A stretch of 64,000 bases of DNA from Marisa cornuarietis (GCA_004794655.1 SMMW01000080.1:1659001-1723000), one strand, 5' to 3'; shown: positions 56,301 to 61,494, counted from the first letter of the stretch. Notes: generated from the sequence alone by a model not told the origin. Translations and numbers: made by a program.

Positions 56301-59257
56301 TTTATTATTAATTCTATAGGTTTCTGACCTGTTTCCGCCAGTATTGCTAGGTTTGGTGTGTACGATGGTACTCCCAGAACTACTTTTAGTGCCCTGGCCT
56401 GTACTGACTGAAGTTTAGCTAGTTGGTTTACTCTAAGGTGGACTAGCTTAAAGGGAACTAGCATATTTTGCTTATATTGGGGTTTTTTAATCTGACAATG
56501 TCGCTGAATAAACCACTTTTTAAAACCACATTTTACCTTGAGTCTCCGCCAATCCTCTAACCTTTACCATGTCTATTTATTCCTCAAATCACCAGAATGC
56601 AAGCCTAGTGCACGAGTCTTTCACGCGAGTCAAAAGATGCTGACTTACGTTTTTGCCCTTCTCTGAGGAGACTTGGCAAAATGTTCAGGTCAATCTGGCG
56701 ACGGCTTCCTGAAAATTTGACCAGACCCAGCCTCGGGAAGGAAGAGGCCACTTCTTGTCCCGTCATGCACCTCTTACCCCAACTTCCTTCGCGACTTTGC
56801 TTTCCCTCCCTCCGCGAGCTGTACAAGGTGACCACGATCCTTCGAGCAGACCCTCAAACAACTTGTCTTCAGGGTCTTAATGTTTAGCTCAGTATACTGA
56901 CTGGACTTTAGTGGTCCTTGTGGTGTAAAACATACTTCAGTCAAAGTGTCCCTCTTTTTCTGTGTGATTTTCCCATTTCCATATCCTATCTACCCTACGC
57001 GCGCGGGTTGTGTGTGTGTGTGTGTGTGTGTGTTTCTAAGGTCAGGAACGAGCGAGCCAGTATATGACCCTCGACAGCACAGCCACTATACGTGTTCCTG
57101 TACTCACTGCCGTCCCGTTAGTCAATCTGTACGCGCGCGCGTCCGTGTGTGCGTAGGAAGGGGGGCCGCGCGCATTTGTATATTATGAATTTATGTGTGC
57201 GTATCAATATGTGTGCACGAGAAGGAAAAACATGAATAGTTTTGTGGATGGCAGAGCACTGAGTGCTTACTTTGTTTAAGAAAGAACAATATTTCTTGAA
57301 GTATTTTTTTCCTCAAAACGTTTTCCTGACTGACAGCTATCACGACGATTGCGCCGCTCATCTTCAGATAGGAATGTTCCCCAGAAAGGAAGATGTTCCC
57401 CTCTAGTTTGATAACGTGACGGCCGGCGTGGAATGTGGACAACACGGCACTCCAACTTCCCAACATCAACGTCAACAGCACTGACACGCGCGCGTGTGAA
57501 TTGGTTCGACAAAAAATAATTCACGCGCACTCCTTGCCCTTACACGTCACATGCAGCCCGTCCACATCCCCCTTTAAAAAAAATATATTAAAAAAAAAAC
57601 CTAGCTCCCCCAACCTCAAAGCTCTCGTCGGAGTCTCGAAAGGTTTGTTGGACTATGCTGACAATGACTCCTCGAGAGGTTTGTGATGTCACAACAGATA
57701 ATGAAATGAGTGCAAGGACTGTTGTAAACGAAATGAAATGATGAAATGATAAACTTTAACTAGATACATGTCAGGGCGAAATGGAGGTGGAAGGAAGTCT
57801 AACTCAACTCACCAAACGTGTTTTTCTAATTAATTAGACTACAGGCTAAACAGCATCAGTTGCAGCGGTCCTGTGTAATATTTGATGATCAAAGTCTAAT
57901 CAAAATTTCGTTCAGTGCAAGTTATGTCGGGTGTCCATGGCCTTGTCTATCCGCACAAAAATGTCGAAAAGAAAACAAAATGGCTCACAGGTGAGATAAG
58001 CTCGATGAGGTACCTGCACGTCTTACATAAAGCATCATCTCGAGAGTAATAGCAAATCAACCGCGTGACGAGACCAAGATTAAAATCTTAATTTTTTTCC
58101 AGGGGTGCATGCATGCATGGGCGCGAATCTACCACGTGTGCGCGAAAGGTTTACTACTCATGACTACACCCCACACCCACCCACCCAAATACTCGTCACA
58201 ATAGCGAGGTCAGGGTTACGCGCACTTCTCCCCCCCCCCCCCCGAGTCCAAACTCCAAGGTTTTTATGTACCCGGTGTCTGTCAAAACCACTCCTTTAAC
58301 TCGAAATGAAATCTGTCAAGTATGCTTCGTGAGGATCAGTCAGAAATCCACCCGTACCCAGTTGCGTGACTATAAAACGCAGACTGTGGCTGATGTCATC
58401 TACGTTGTCCGTATCCGATCCCGACCTAACCCCAACCCCACCCCCCTGCCCCTCTATGGTCCAGACTACCCCATCATCGGATCCGGGCAGTTTGGGCCCG
58501 ATGAACATCATTACACCCGGATTTCCTAGTTTCAAGAGTCTCTTTGTCATATACTGTGTCAGACACTTTTATTTTTTAATCACTTTTATTTATGACCGCA
58601 TCTCAGCATCTTCACAATCATAACACTGAAGCCATTAAGCTCTGTAAGTGCGGGCTTATAGTAACAGTTCAGTGTCTGTGAGGTTGCACGAGGGCAAAGC
58701 AATAAAGTCCACTCCACTGGAATCAGCACGATTTGGGGAGGTTGCTAATAGTGCACACGCAGTTGCCCACGTATGTGTCTAGCAATAAGCAAACATATTA
58801 GAAAGCATCGCTTAACTACAAAAAGTGAGGCGGAAGTTTAAACATTTTTATAATTTAACATCCTGATGCGTGTACCACTTAGGTGTGTGCACAAGTAGTG
58901 AGTGACCAGAAACCAAAAATCCCATGCCTTCTAAACCTAATCACAACCTGTATCACCACCCTATCCCCTCATACACACATTCAATAAGCAAAACGTTGAC
59001 CGATGATCAAAATACAAGGGTTAAAAGTTCACTCAAACAGTTTCCCCCCCCCCCCAAAGGACCAGGTTTCACAGAAAAATGAGACACAAATAACATTTTT
59101 TATCACGGAAAGATTACAACAACGAAACAGGTGTGCGAATACTCACATCTTGCACCTTCTTAACCGCCCGGGAAAGCTGTTCATAGTCCGGGTGAGTTTC
59201 GGGTGTTCCTTGAAACAGTTCTGTGAGGTATTTCTCATATTCGGGTATCCGTTTGAC
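7738..59257 (-). CDS. ARHGAP20: ARHGAP20-like Rho GTPase-activating protein with DH-PH-RA-RhoGAP order (5'-partial, 15 exons)
   Basis: Joined minus-strand exons: 59257-59147, 50223-50107, 41196-41099, 39176-39065, 38488-38424, 38005-37814, 37523-37448, 36320-36234, 25472-25403, 18646-18464, 15460-15282, 15147-14986, 14226-14117, 12284-11959, 11534-7738. All phases agree, giving 5685 nt, 1894 residues and a TAG stop. Domains by residue in this fragment: DH end 1-65, RRRSAPS basic segment about 77-108, PH about 137-240, RA about 245-345, RhoGAP about 407-612, disordered tail 613-1894. The family (RA-RhoGAP) is reported to be activated by Rap binding to RA and to stimulate GTP hydrolysis by Rho at the membrane. 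Catalytic Arg448 (GILR) and Lys484/Arg488 (KDFLR) are present. Human ARHGAP20, from memory, is about 1190 residues and starts near RRRSAPS. The DH part and the longer tail are the differences. The start codon is beyond the window. Confidence 0.93.
8302..8562 (-). repeat. Eight-copy 11-residue (33-nt) degenerate coding repeat
   Basis: Residues about 1621-1707 of the assembled fragment fall into an 11-residue register with consensus R-S-V-V-D-S-x-S-K/N-x-x. The copies read RSVVDSFSNPA, RSLVDSSSKVS, RSAVDIVSNVN, RKFADSSYSVN, RSGGEYSSKPN, SVADGASKST (one residue short), RSVADIAIKST and KSVVDSATSSK. At DNA level the repeat is diverged, so it is an old or selected array and not a fresh slippage product. 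Confidence 0.9.
11535..11958. other. Intron between exons n and o
   Basis: Intron bounded by GTAAGC and CACAG on the minus strand. No coding or mobile feature is seen. Confidence 0.85.
11959..12284 (-). CDS. ARHGAP20: Exon n: RhoGAP C-terminal half
   Basis: This 326-nt exon has acceptor CTGTTGCAG|CCTC and donor TTCCA|GTAAGC, phase 2 in and 1 out. It encodes LLSQLPSCNVQLLKRLLCAL, then HHIQKHSERNKMTASNLSLC with IAPSLLW, and a last helix FLIDHCVELFGENI. The N-K-M-T-x-x-N-L-x-x-x-x-AP core is the conserved RhoGAP surface. After the domain the sequence turns Ser/Asp rich (SADSGTDSESMHSVLSMHD). Confidence 0.95.
12285..14116. other. Intron between exons m and n
   Basis: About 1.8 kb between GTGAGT and GTTGCAG on the minus strand. 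It holds an A/G-rich stretch near 12540-12700 and a 9-base G run near 13447. Open frames in it have no domain support. Confidence 0.8.
14117..14226 (-). CDS. ARHGAP20: Exon m: RhoGAP middle segment
   Basis: This 110-nt exon has acceptor TATCCTTCCAG|GAT and donor AGGAA|GTGAGT, phase 0 in and 2 out. It encodes DFLRNLPDCLLRGELFEEWL followed by KIGTMEEMDSKITHVR. With the preceding VIK it gives the conserved K-x-FLR-x-[IL]P block that positions the GTPase. Confidence 0.94.
14227..14985 (-). other. Intron l-m with inferred GC-AG ends
   Basis: The donor is inferred as GCACGT directly after AAG (complement of 14980-14985), the acceptor as CCTTCCAG. The GC donor is required to keep ...GFVIK|DFLRNLP... 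in frame, a junction conserved in ARHGAP20-type RhoGAP domains. Poly-T runs near 14580-14610 lie inside. Confidence 0.75.
14986..15147 (-). CDS. ARHGAP20: Exon l: RhoGAP catalytic segment with arginine finger
   Basis: This 162-nt exon, phase 0-0, has acceptor TGTGTCACAG|GAC. It encodes DLLTVLFREGPETVGILRKS and then PNIKMCREVREKLDQGEAVC and SCEGQAPVAGFVIK. The arginine of GILRKS is the catalytic finger (GIFRxS in the family). The reading frame demands an exon end at AAG|GCACGT, a GC donor, so that VIK joins DFLRNLP of the next exon. The nearby GT (4 nt downstream) would break the RhoGAP frame. Confidence 0.93.
15282..15460 (-). CDS. ARHGAP20: Exon k: basic linker and first helix of RhoGAP
   Basis: This 179-nt exon has acceptor TTTCTTCCAG|AAG and donor ATAGTG|GTGAGT, phase 1 in and 0 out. 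A lysine-rich stretch (KVQKKPKRDKLLNIFKR) is followed by APLGKLFGHPLSSLVESDN and LPPKPIV. The LFG-x-x-L...LP-x-P-[IV] pattern is the opening of RhoGAP domains, which act on GTP-bound Rho-family proteins. Confidence 0.94.
15461..18463. other. Intron between exons j and k
   Basis: About 3.0 kb. It holds a duplicated 22-bp string (AGGAGGAAGAAATCATCCCC/T) near 15858-15903 and T-rich tracts at 16225-16290. No other gene signal. Confidence 0.8.
18464..18646 (-). CDS. ARHGAP20: Exon j: end of RA domain and RA-RhoGAP linker
   Basis: This 183-nt exon has acceptor TGTTGCAG|GACATG and donor AGCTTAG|GTAAGA, phase 1 in and 1 out. It completes the RA domain with HETPFSIKLSHVREL (vertebrate form HE-x-P-[FY]-x-I-K-M-SH) and then encodes an acidic linker and CDFVLSQKKSPKKHSL. 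The last part parallels the QFIL-K segment after the human RA domain. Confidence 0.92.
20885..21193 (-). CDS. Possible small secreted cysteine-rich ORF (weak)
   Basis: An open frame begins MMTAIFLALALLTTAGG, a plausible signal peptide with a hydrophobic core and small residues before a likely cleavage site. It continues CDWEPTHDLRVGG and has CWKIRCMRCPRC and LCRC clusters, seven cysteines in about 85 residues. An upstream in-frame ATG at 21247 would bury the signal. I recognise no family, and it may be a chance frame inside the host intron. No promoter or poly(A) evidence was found. Confidence 0.2.
   Translation of the reverse strand: MMTAIFLALALLTTAGGCDWEPTHDLRVGGFSVGGARAGPSEHAQCWKIRCMRCPRCDAAGNNVDDLSPADLQLCRCVRIESQMFRFFVSAARLRQRETFAM
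21406..21633 (-). other. Unrecognised coding-like open frame
   Basis: A 75-codon frame begins MGKGDLRYECFVSVEPTSPL and ends GYEVSLLEVED. Its composition looks protein-like and it sits in a locally GC-richer patch with other open frames at 21695-21880 and 20885-21193 on the same strand. No splice signals connect them convincingly and I recognise no domain. It may be a decayed fragment. Confidence 0.18.
23055..23105. repeat. (CAGA)n tetranucleotide microsatellite
   Basis: About 12-13 perfect CAGA units. Confidence 0.97.
25403..25472 (-). CDS. ARHGAP20: Exon i: RA domain core
   Basis: This 70-nt exon has acceptor CACTGCCTGCAG|GAG and donor CTGATAG|GTGAGT, phase 0 in and 1 out. It encodes ETETKDYKLWVWWAKEASPY followed by PLIG. 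The DY-[QK]-LWV-x(4-5)-[EA]-[AS]-PYPLIG string is the signature of the ARHGAP20 RA domain. A long (GT)n tract on this strand ends only about 26 nt before the acceptor, where a branch point would be expected. Confidence 0.92.
25499..25555. repeat. (CA)n microsatellite adjoining exon i
   Basis: About 28 CA units on the plus strand, so (GT)n in the transcript, starting 26 nt upstream of the exon i acceptor. Confidence 0.97.
32502..32537. repeat. (CAT)n trinucleotide microsatellite
   Basis: About eleven CAT/ATC units in a row. Confidence 0.95.
33424..33540. repeat. Near-perfect 117-bp palindrome (hairpin)
   Basis: The left arm 33424-33480 and right arm 33485-33540 are reverse complements with a 4-base spacer TGGA. 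The inner 39 bp or so of each arm (GAATTTTCTCTTC ... CAGAACGCGC) are perfect. The outer part (TATGGGRCGCC) has two or three differences. No ORF crosses it meaningfully. Confidence 0.95.
34409..34545 (+). mobile_element. tRNA-derived SINE fragment
   Basis: The sequence GTGCCCGGTAGTGTAGTGGA resembles a pol III A box, and CTGGTTCAGATCTC resembles a B box about 35 bp further on. It differs from the three-copy family at 62382. The 3' limit is uncertain and no target-site duplication was found. Confidence 0.55.
34826..34998. repeat. 87-bp tandem duplication, two copies
   Basis: 34826-34912 is repeated at 34913-34998 with one clear difference (ATCACAATA versus ATCACTATA). The near identity suggests a recent event. 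Confidence 0.95.
35144..35151. promoter_or_regulatory. Perfect CRE-like octamer TGACGTCA
   Basis: An exact cAMP-response-element palindrome in intron h-i. No promoter context is visible here, so function is uncertain. Confidence 0.2.
36060..36220. repeat. Degenerate ACTC/GAGT tetranucleotide repeat next to exon h
   Basis: The plus strand is a decayed (ACTC)n-like run. In the transcript it reads as repeated GAGTGAGT within 15-180 nt downstream of the exon h donor, with several exact GTGAGT strings. Confidence 0.8.
36234..36320 (-). CDS. ARHGAP20: Exon h: RA domain beta-2 and first helix
   Basis: This 87-nt exon has acceptor TTTTTGTTGACAG|TCG and donor ATCTCG|GTAAGT, phase 0-0. It encodes SASICRVTVTNTTQAKEVLQ followed by ACVQQLSIS. 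The T-V-T-N-[ST]-T-x-x-[AV]-x-E-V-[IL] pattern is the ubiquitin-fold strand and helix of Ras-association domains. The downstream intron begins with a degenerate GAGT-rich repeat full of donor-like GTGAGT strings. Confidence 0.88.
36321..37447. other. Intron between exons g and h
   Basis: About 1.1 kb, GC-richer around 36850-37200. A minus frame there (36835-37200) has no domain and no splice support. Confidence 0.8.
37448..37523 (-). CDS. ARHGAP20: Exon g: PH-RA linker and first RA strand
   Basis: This 76-nt exon has acceptor TTCTATTACAG|A and donor GATAAG|GTAAAA, phase 2 in and 0 out. It encodes HVQEQKLRIEPKEFQLKICV followed by RDADK. The acidic/basic helix followed by P-K-x-x-x-L-K-I corresponds to the linker into the RA beta-1 strand in human ARHGAP20. 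Confidence 0.87.
37814..38005 (-). CDS. ARHGAP20: Exon f: PH domain C-terminal half
   Basis: This 192-nt exon has acceptor CTCGCAG|GTCC, phase 2 in and phase 2 out. It encodes SSSTFKLKFRVHLCDVWLAA, then the PH strands ending SFVLGWPTCNVVATFKDAEI and KERWRDKLSQ. The SFVLGWPT...VATF block and the final helix with its invariant Trp are nearly identical to the vertebrate ARHGAP20 PH domain. Two adjacent donors are possible (CCCA|GTACGT or CCCAGTAC|GTACAC). The first is chosen because it fits the phase of the next exon. Confidence 0.94.
38006..38423. other. Intron between exons e and f
   Basis: About 420 bp bounded by GTAGGT and CTCGCAG on the minus strand. Nothing else is seen. Confidence 0.85.
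38424..38488 (-). CDS. ARHGAP20: Exon e: PH domain beta-strand core
   Basis: This 65-nt exon has acceptor GGCAG|GGT and donor AGAA|GTAGGT, phase 0 in and 2 out. It encodes GVQTQDRYLFLFNDLLLVAK followed by Q and a split K. The R-x-LFLF-[ND]-DLL-x-x-[AT]K pattern is diagnostic of the PH domains that follow DH domains and of ARHGAP20. Confidence 0.93.
38489..39064. other. Intron between exons d and e
   Basis: About 580 bp bounded by GTAACT and GGCAG on the minus strand. Nothing else is seen. Confidence 0.85.
39065..39176 (-). CDS. ARHGAP20: Exon d: start of PH domain
   Basis: This 112-nt exon has acceptor TGTACAG|G and donor GCCAGG|GTAACT, phase 2 in and phase 0 out. It encodes (W)SQSNMGRKDVGDSYQSIRQP and then SDLSRQYIMEGPVVFAR. 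The last part, hydrophobic-E-G-P-V, is the first beta strand of the PH domain and continues directly into GVQTQDRYLFLF in the next exon. Confidence 0.9.
39177..41098. other. Intron between exons c and d
   Basis: About 1.9 kb with short purine-rich and CA-rich tracts. No gene or element recognised. Confidence 0.8.
41099..41196 (-). CDS. ARHGAP20: Exon c: basic RRRSAPS segment before PH
   Basis: This 98-nt exon has acceptor TTTCAG|AAG and donor TTATG|GTAAGT, phase 0 in and phase 2 out. It encodes KPRGLSTRRRSAPSAVVFKT and then LSGSRSRSSSGL. The RRRSAPS core matches the segment that precedes the PH domain in vertebrate ARHGAP20 as I remember it, which ties this exon to the family. The RRRSAPS string also fits a basophilic-kinase/14-3-3 site, but that is only motif-level inference. 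Confidence 0.85.
44980..45143 (-). mobile_element. tRNA-derived SINE, three-copy family, copy 1
   Basis: On the minus strand it begins GGTGGTCCGGTGG...GGTTAGCGCC (A-box region), then GGGTTCAGTTCTCGTCTCGG (B-box region), and ends GGCGTATAACACCAATC followed by a C run. It aligns along its whole length with 62382-62565. The open frame reading VPETRTEPR is an antisense product of the B-box region and not a gene. Confidence 0.85.
46218..46287. repeat. (GT)n(GA)n microsatellite
   Basis: About 27 GT units followed by GA units. Confidence 0.97.
47093..47344 (-). promoter_or_regulatory. Candidate internal promoter and 5' exon in intron b-c
   Basis: A perfect CRE octamer (47337-47344) with a TATAT string beside it lies in a CpG-richer patch. 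About 240 bp downstream on the minus strand there is a good donor, AACCTAAG|GTAAGA (exon end at 47093). A transcript from here could splice to exon c and give a DH-less product like vertebrate ARHGAP20. The frame that would join exon c in phase 0 has no upstream ATG before a stop, so such an exon would be non-coding. Confidence 0.2.
48086..48093. promoter_or_regulatory. Perfect CRE-like octamer TGACGTCA
   Basis: The third exact copy in the window. A random expectation is about one per 65 kb, so three is a mild excess. No other promoter element is visible nearby. Confidence 0.2.
48241..48282. repeat. (GT)n microsatellite
   Basis: About 20 GT units followed by a G run that abuts SINE copy 2. 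Confidence 0.95.
48294..48466 (-). mobile_element. tRNA-derived SINE, three-copy family, copy 2
   Basis: It shares the CGAGACGAGAACCGAACC (antisense B box) and GTGCCCGAGAC blocks with the copies at 44980 and 62382. Its 3' end, as in copy 1, runs into a C-rich tail (a G run on the plus strand), next to a (GT)n tract. Confidence 0.82.
48943..49015. repeat. (GT)n microsatellite
   Basis: About 36 perfect GT units. Confidence 0.97.
49213..49300. repeat. (CT)n(CA)n compound microsatellite
   Basis: About 18 CT units followed by about 26 CA units. Confidence 0.97.
50107..50223 (-). CDS. ARHGAP20: Exon b: DH C-terminal helix and linker to PH
   Basis: This 117-nt exon encodes 39 residues, phase 0-0, with acceptor GATCAG|ATG and donor ACACAG|GTGATC. 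It continues the DH domain: ...KKVQD joins MVKDCDDDLRGADNENK, the usual long last helix, followed by MDAVQDRFPHDDLQLQKAEKTQ. The methionine is not taken as a start because the preceding exon fits in phase. A (GT)n tract ends about 50 nt upstream of the acceptor on this strand. The exon is symmetric, so skipping would keep frame. Confidence 0.82.
50276..50337. repeat. (CA)n microsatellite upstream of exon b
   Basis: About 31 CA units on the plus strand, so (GT)n in the transcript, ending about 50 nt before the exon b acceptor. Confidence 0.97.
52153..52173. repeat. (TA)n microsatellite
   Basis: About ten TA units. Confidence 0.9.
52980..52991. repeat. Target-site duplication of the LINE, left copy
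   Basis: AGCTTAAAGGGA, identical to 56445-56456. Confidence 0.9.
53426..54021 (-). pseudogene. LINE fragment: RNase H C-terminal part and zinc-knuckle-like tail
   Basis: This is the downstream half of the interrupted RNase H. It holds the WVPSHIG-x-x-GNEEAD block with the last catalytic acidic residue, then the cysteine/histidine motif. The frame ends SLVVVIATSHPNSSLI and a stop at 53426. The open frame runs a few codons into the nested element (to 54043), but those are not LINE sequence. Confidence 0.85.
54022..55697. mobile_element. 1.68-kb unclassified element inserted in the LINE
   Basis: It is flanked by the 7-bp direct repeat ACCTTGT (54015-54021 and 55698-55704). Its termini are inverted over six bases (GTCGCG...CGCGAC) with weaker similarity beyond. 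Removing it and one repeat copy rejoins the LINE RNase H frame. The interior is GC-rich at both ends, G/T-rich on the plus strand, and holds an AATAAA at 55527-55532. No transposase or other domain is recognisable, so it is probably a non-autonomous DNA element. The superfamily is unknown. Confidence 0.7.
55698..56444 (-). pseudogene. LINE fragment: post-RT linker and RNase H N-terminal part
   Basis: It contains the typical LINE post-RT region (SVQARALKVVLGVPSYTPNL, then AILAETGQKPIELI) and the first three RNase H acidic residues in TDGS, TAEL and SDSL. It stops at the nested insertion after ...NRIDIVYK. The open frame continues out of phase into the nested element down to 55502. Residues before VHLRV (MLVPFKL) come from the target-site duplication and flank. 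Confidence 0.85.
56445..56456. repeat. Target-site duplication of the LINE, right copy
   Basis: AGCTTAAAGGGA, identical to 52980-52991. It encodes part of the apparent MLVPFKL leader of the antisense frame. Confidence 0.9.
57010..57031. repeat. (GT)n microsatellite
   Basis: About eleven GT units. Confidence 0.9.
59147..59257 (-). CDS. ARHGAP20: Exon a: RhoGEF (DH) domain, conserved region 3
   Basis: This 111-nt exon encodes 37 residues in phase 0 at both ends. It is bounded by a pyrimidine-rich acceptor ending TTTCAG and a GAT|GTGAGT donor. It reads VKRIPEYEKYLTEL..., then TPETHPDYEQL and RAVKKVQD. This matches the last conserved block of Dbl-homology domains (P-x-QRI-x-RY-x-LLL-x-ELL-x-x-T ... 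HPDY-x-x-L-x-x-A). The first part of the DH domain (CR1, CR2) is not found between here and 64000, so it must lie upstream outside the window. Assignment to the same gene rests on strand, order, phase and smooth continuation into the next exon. Confidence 0.85.
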
Positions 59258-60000
59258 CTGAAACACAGGAAGGACACGCAGCTTAGACAGGCGTGACGCC
59301 AGTCCTGTCCACACACGTGTGTCACTCAACCTCCTTGCTGTATCCATGCGCGTGAATTTTGGTGTTCTGAGTGAAAAAAATATTCATGAGTTTGTGTTAT
59401 ACCCAGGCACTCATGTTGTAACACATATAGGTGTACGATTACTAGTTGCGTGTCGTCTATACAAGCACCAGCCTACTCCTTTGTATATATAAAAAAAAAA
59501 TGACAGGCTTTTGCATGCAGACATCTCTAGGTATTGACATGAACGGTCACTTGAATATTTAAAACAAATATAGAGAAGGAGAAGGGACAGGTGGTGAAAA
59601 TGTAATCGCGGTAAAATGAGAGACAGAAATCATGCAGTAAAGTCGAGTTTAAACGAGATGCGAACTCAGTACCGTTAAGACGTTGACTACAAATGTAGTT
59701 TCACAAAAAAGCGTAGGAATCACTCTATAGTGAACAAAGATAGTTGTAAATAAACAACAATTGTCTGCTACAATCCCGTCGGTAGAATTACTCGAAGTAT
59801 CCCAACCGTAAAAAAACAACAACACCAGTAAGAACGATGACTTGACATCCACGACACGTGAGATGATTGGAACAGATCAATCTACATTGCTTATTCCTAC
59901 GACATTCTGAAGGCGGTGTCAGTATCCATTTTCCTGATATTTTTCTGTATTTTCTGATAACTGTTAAAACGTCGTTGCTGTTAATTAATGTCACTTCCAG

Positions 60001-60276
60001 CAGCCCGAGAGCCTACATGTACCAGCTGTTGTCCATGCAGCACAGTATCCACACTCAGCTCCCAGTGGACTGCTATCCGGTGGTCAAGACTCTTTGCACG
60101 CAGGAGAAGATGAGAGGAACAATGACATTCACAAGTGTGTCGCTGACCCTCGTGTTAGTTCGATGGACCGACAATCAGTCTGCAATCATACTCCGCCACC
60201 AGCTGGCACCAGCAGCCCAACATCGACACGCAGTTCCGTTTCACGTGATAACAGCAACACACCAACCAGAGGTTAA
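60001..60276 (+). CDS. Exon-like open frame on the opposite strand (weak)
   Basis: A good acceptor (TTAATTAATGTCACTTCCAG, ending at 60000) opens a 91-codon frame to a TAA. It starts QPESLHVPAVV and ends with Ser/Pro/Asn-rich sequence (PPPAGTSSPTSTRSSVSRDN). The composition is like the disordered end of a regulatory protein. It could be the last exon of a plus-strand gene, a captured fragment or chance. No upstream exon or family was recognised. Confidence 0.22.
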   Translation, partial: QPESLHVPAVVHAAQYPHSAPSGLLSGGQDSLHAGEDERNNDIHKCVADPRVSSMDRQSVCNHTPPPAGTSSPTSTRSSVSRDNSNTPTRG

Positions 60277-60502
60277 AGGGCGCGCACAGAAGGATGCAGT
60301 CACAGGATTAGTCCTGACCTGACGACCATCTCATTATCTTTGGAATTTTAGCCAAACAGTTTTATCAGCAGCAAAGGTGTTCAAGGGAAACGCACGCAAC
60401 ACCGACCGATTATCTCGACATGAATACAACTATTGTACAAATTTAAGAAAGTATCGTGGATACGCCATCATGAAATGTGGGCATACATGTGTCTTGATTC
60501 AT

Positions 60503-60637
60503 ACTGCCATCACCACCACTGCCATCACCACCACTGCCATCACCACCACTGCCATCACCACCACTGCCATCACCACCACTGCCATCACCACCACTGCCAT
60601 CACCACCACTGCCATCGCCACCACTGCCATCGCCACC
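60503..60637. repeat. 15-bp minisatellite, nine copies
   Basis: Unit ACTGCCATCACCACC, nine head-to-tail copies, with the last two carrying CGCC in place of CACC. Open frames through it are simple His/Cys or Thr/Ala strings and not a protein. Confidence 0.97.
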
Positions 60638-60910
60638 ACTTATGAATTTGTAAATTTAGAAGCCGTCAACTGTAGCCAATCCCTCGCTCACCCTCTTCCT
60701 CTTCGCTTAATTGTTTCCTCTTTTCTATTTGCTAAAAGCTTTCAGATGAATTGTAAACACATCTCATCACATGATTATCACAGGTCATCAGACCGATTGA
60801 TCCTGCGCGAGGGACTGTGACGAAACGTTTATTGCGGCGATTCAAAGCGCTCGTAGATGAGAAGCGTACCACCTTGTCACGGGCGAGGGGTCAGAGGTCT
60901 AAGCCACACG

Positions 60911-60931
60911 CCACACACACACACACACACA

Positions 60932-60991
<60 letters not shown>
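60911..60991. repeat. (CA)n microsatellite
   Basis: About 39 CA units with one CT interruption. Confidence 0.97.
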
Positions 60992-60994
<3 letters not shown>

Positions 60995-61398
60995 GCACGT
61001 AATCATTGACTAAGTTCAGTTAGAAGGAGAGAGGAAGGAGGCAAGTGTCGGGTATCTTGTTCCGCCTGATTTAATGATATACGAGCGTTGAGTGTGCGAT
61101 GCTTGCGCACGGCTGCGAGGCCCACAAGTTCTCTTTGTACAACGGTGATGGACGGAAGTTTTACTTCCGGTGCCAAGAGGTCAGTGGTTAGCGAGGTGGT
61201 CCACTGAGCTTACTGTCTGGGGCCACAAGCCACTCACCAAACAGTTTCGGAATTTTGAGGTAGCACCACAGCAGCTTTCACACGCGAGAGACATGATTAT
61301 TGAGGCTTTATCGAGTGTTTAGACAACAATGACAGGGGGAATGTGTGCGCCCGTGTATGTTTTTGACTAATTCGTTTCTATGACTTTCTTATGTATAC

Positions 61399-61459
61399 GT
61401 GTGTGTGTGTGTGCGTGTGTGAAAGAGACAGAGCGTGTTGTACCTCTGTGTGTACGTGC

Positions 61460-61494
<35 letters not shown>
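61399..61494. repeat. (GT)n microsatellite cluster
   Basis: Two GT runs, near 61399-61422 and 61462-61494, separated by a GA/GT-rich stretch. Confidence 0.9.

Larger units (their letters stand above)
52992..56444 (-). mobile_element. 5'-truncated non-LTR retrotransposon (RNase H class), split by a nested element
   Basis: A perfect 12-bp direct repeat AGCTTAAAGGGA flanks it (52980-52991 and 56445-56456). On the minus strand the coding part starts mid-protein (VHLRVNQLAKLQSVQARALK...), as expected for 5' truncation. It then gives an RNase H domain: YTDGS, FTAELTAI and VISDSLSA in 55698-56444, and FFWVPSHIGIKGNEEADK in 53426-54021. A C-x-C...H-x4-C motif (CACGDRLSTPHVLLEC) follows, as in I/Jockey-like elements. 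The 3' end is a short (CAA)n tail right against the repeat. RT and endonuclease are absent. An I/Nimb-type clade is inferred, not proven. Confidence 0.9.
50224..59146. other. Intron between exons a and b (8.9 kb)
   Basis: It contains the (CA)n tract 50276-50337, (AT)n tracts near 50995 and 52153, the nested LINE insertion 52980-56456 and a (GT)n tract near 57010. A plus-strand frame at 52362-52495 looks exon-like but is broken by a stop. Confidence 0.75.

Noticed and set aside
55502..56464. Single 320-codon minus frame as one gene
   Set aside because: It is a chimera of target-site DNA, LINE RNase H and nested-element sequence, as the two duplications show.
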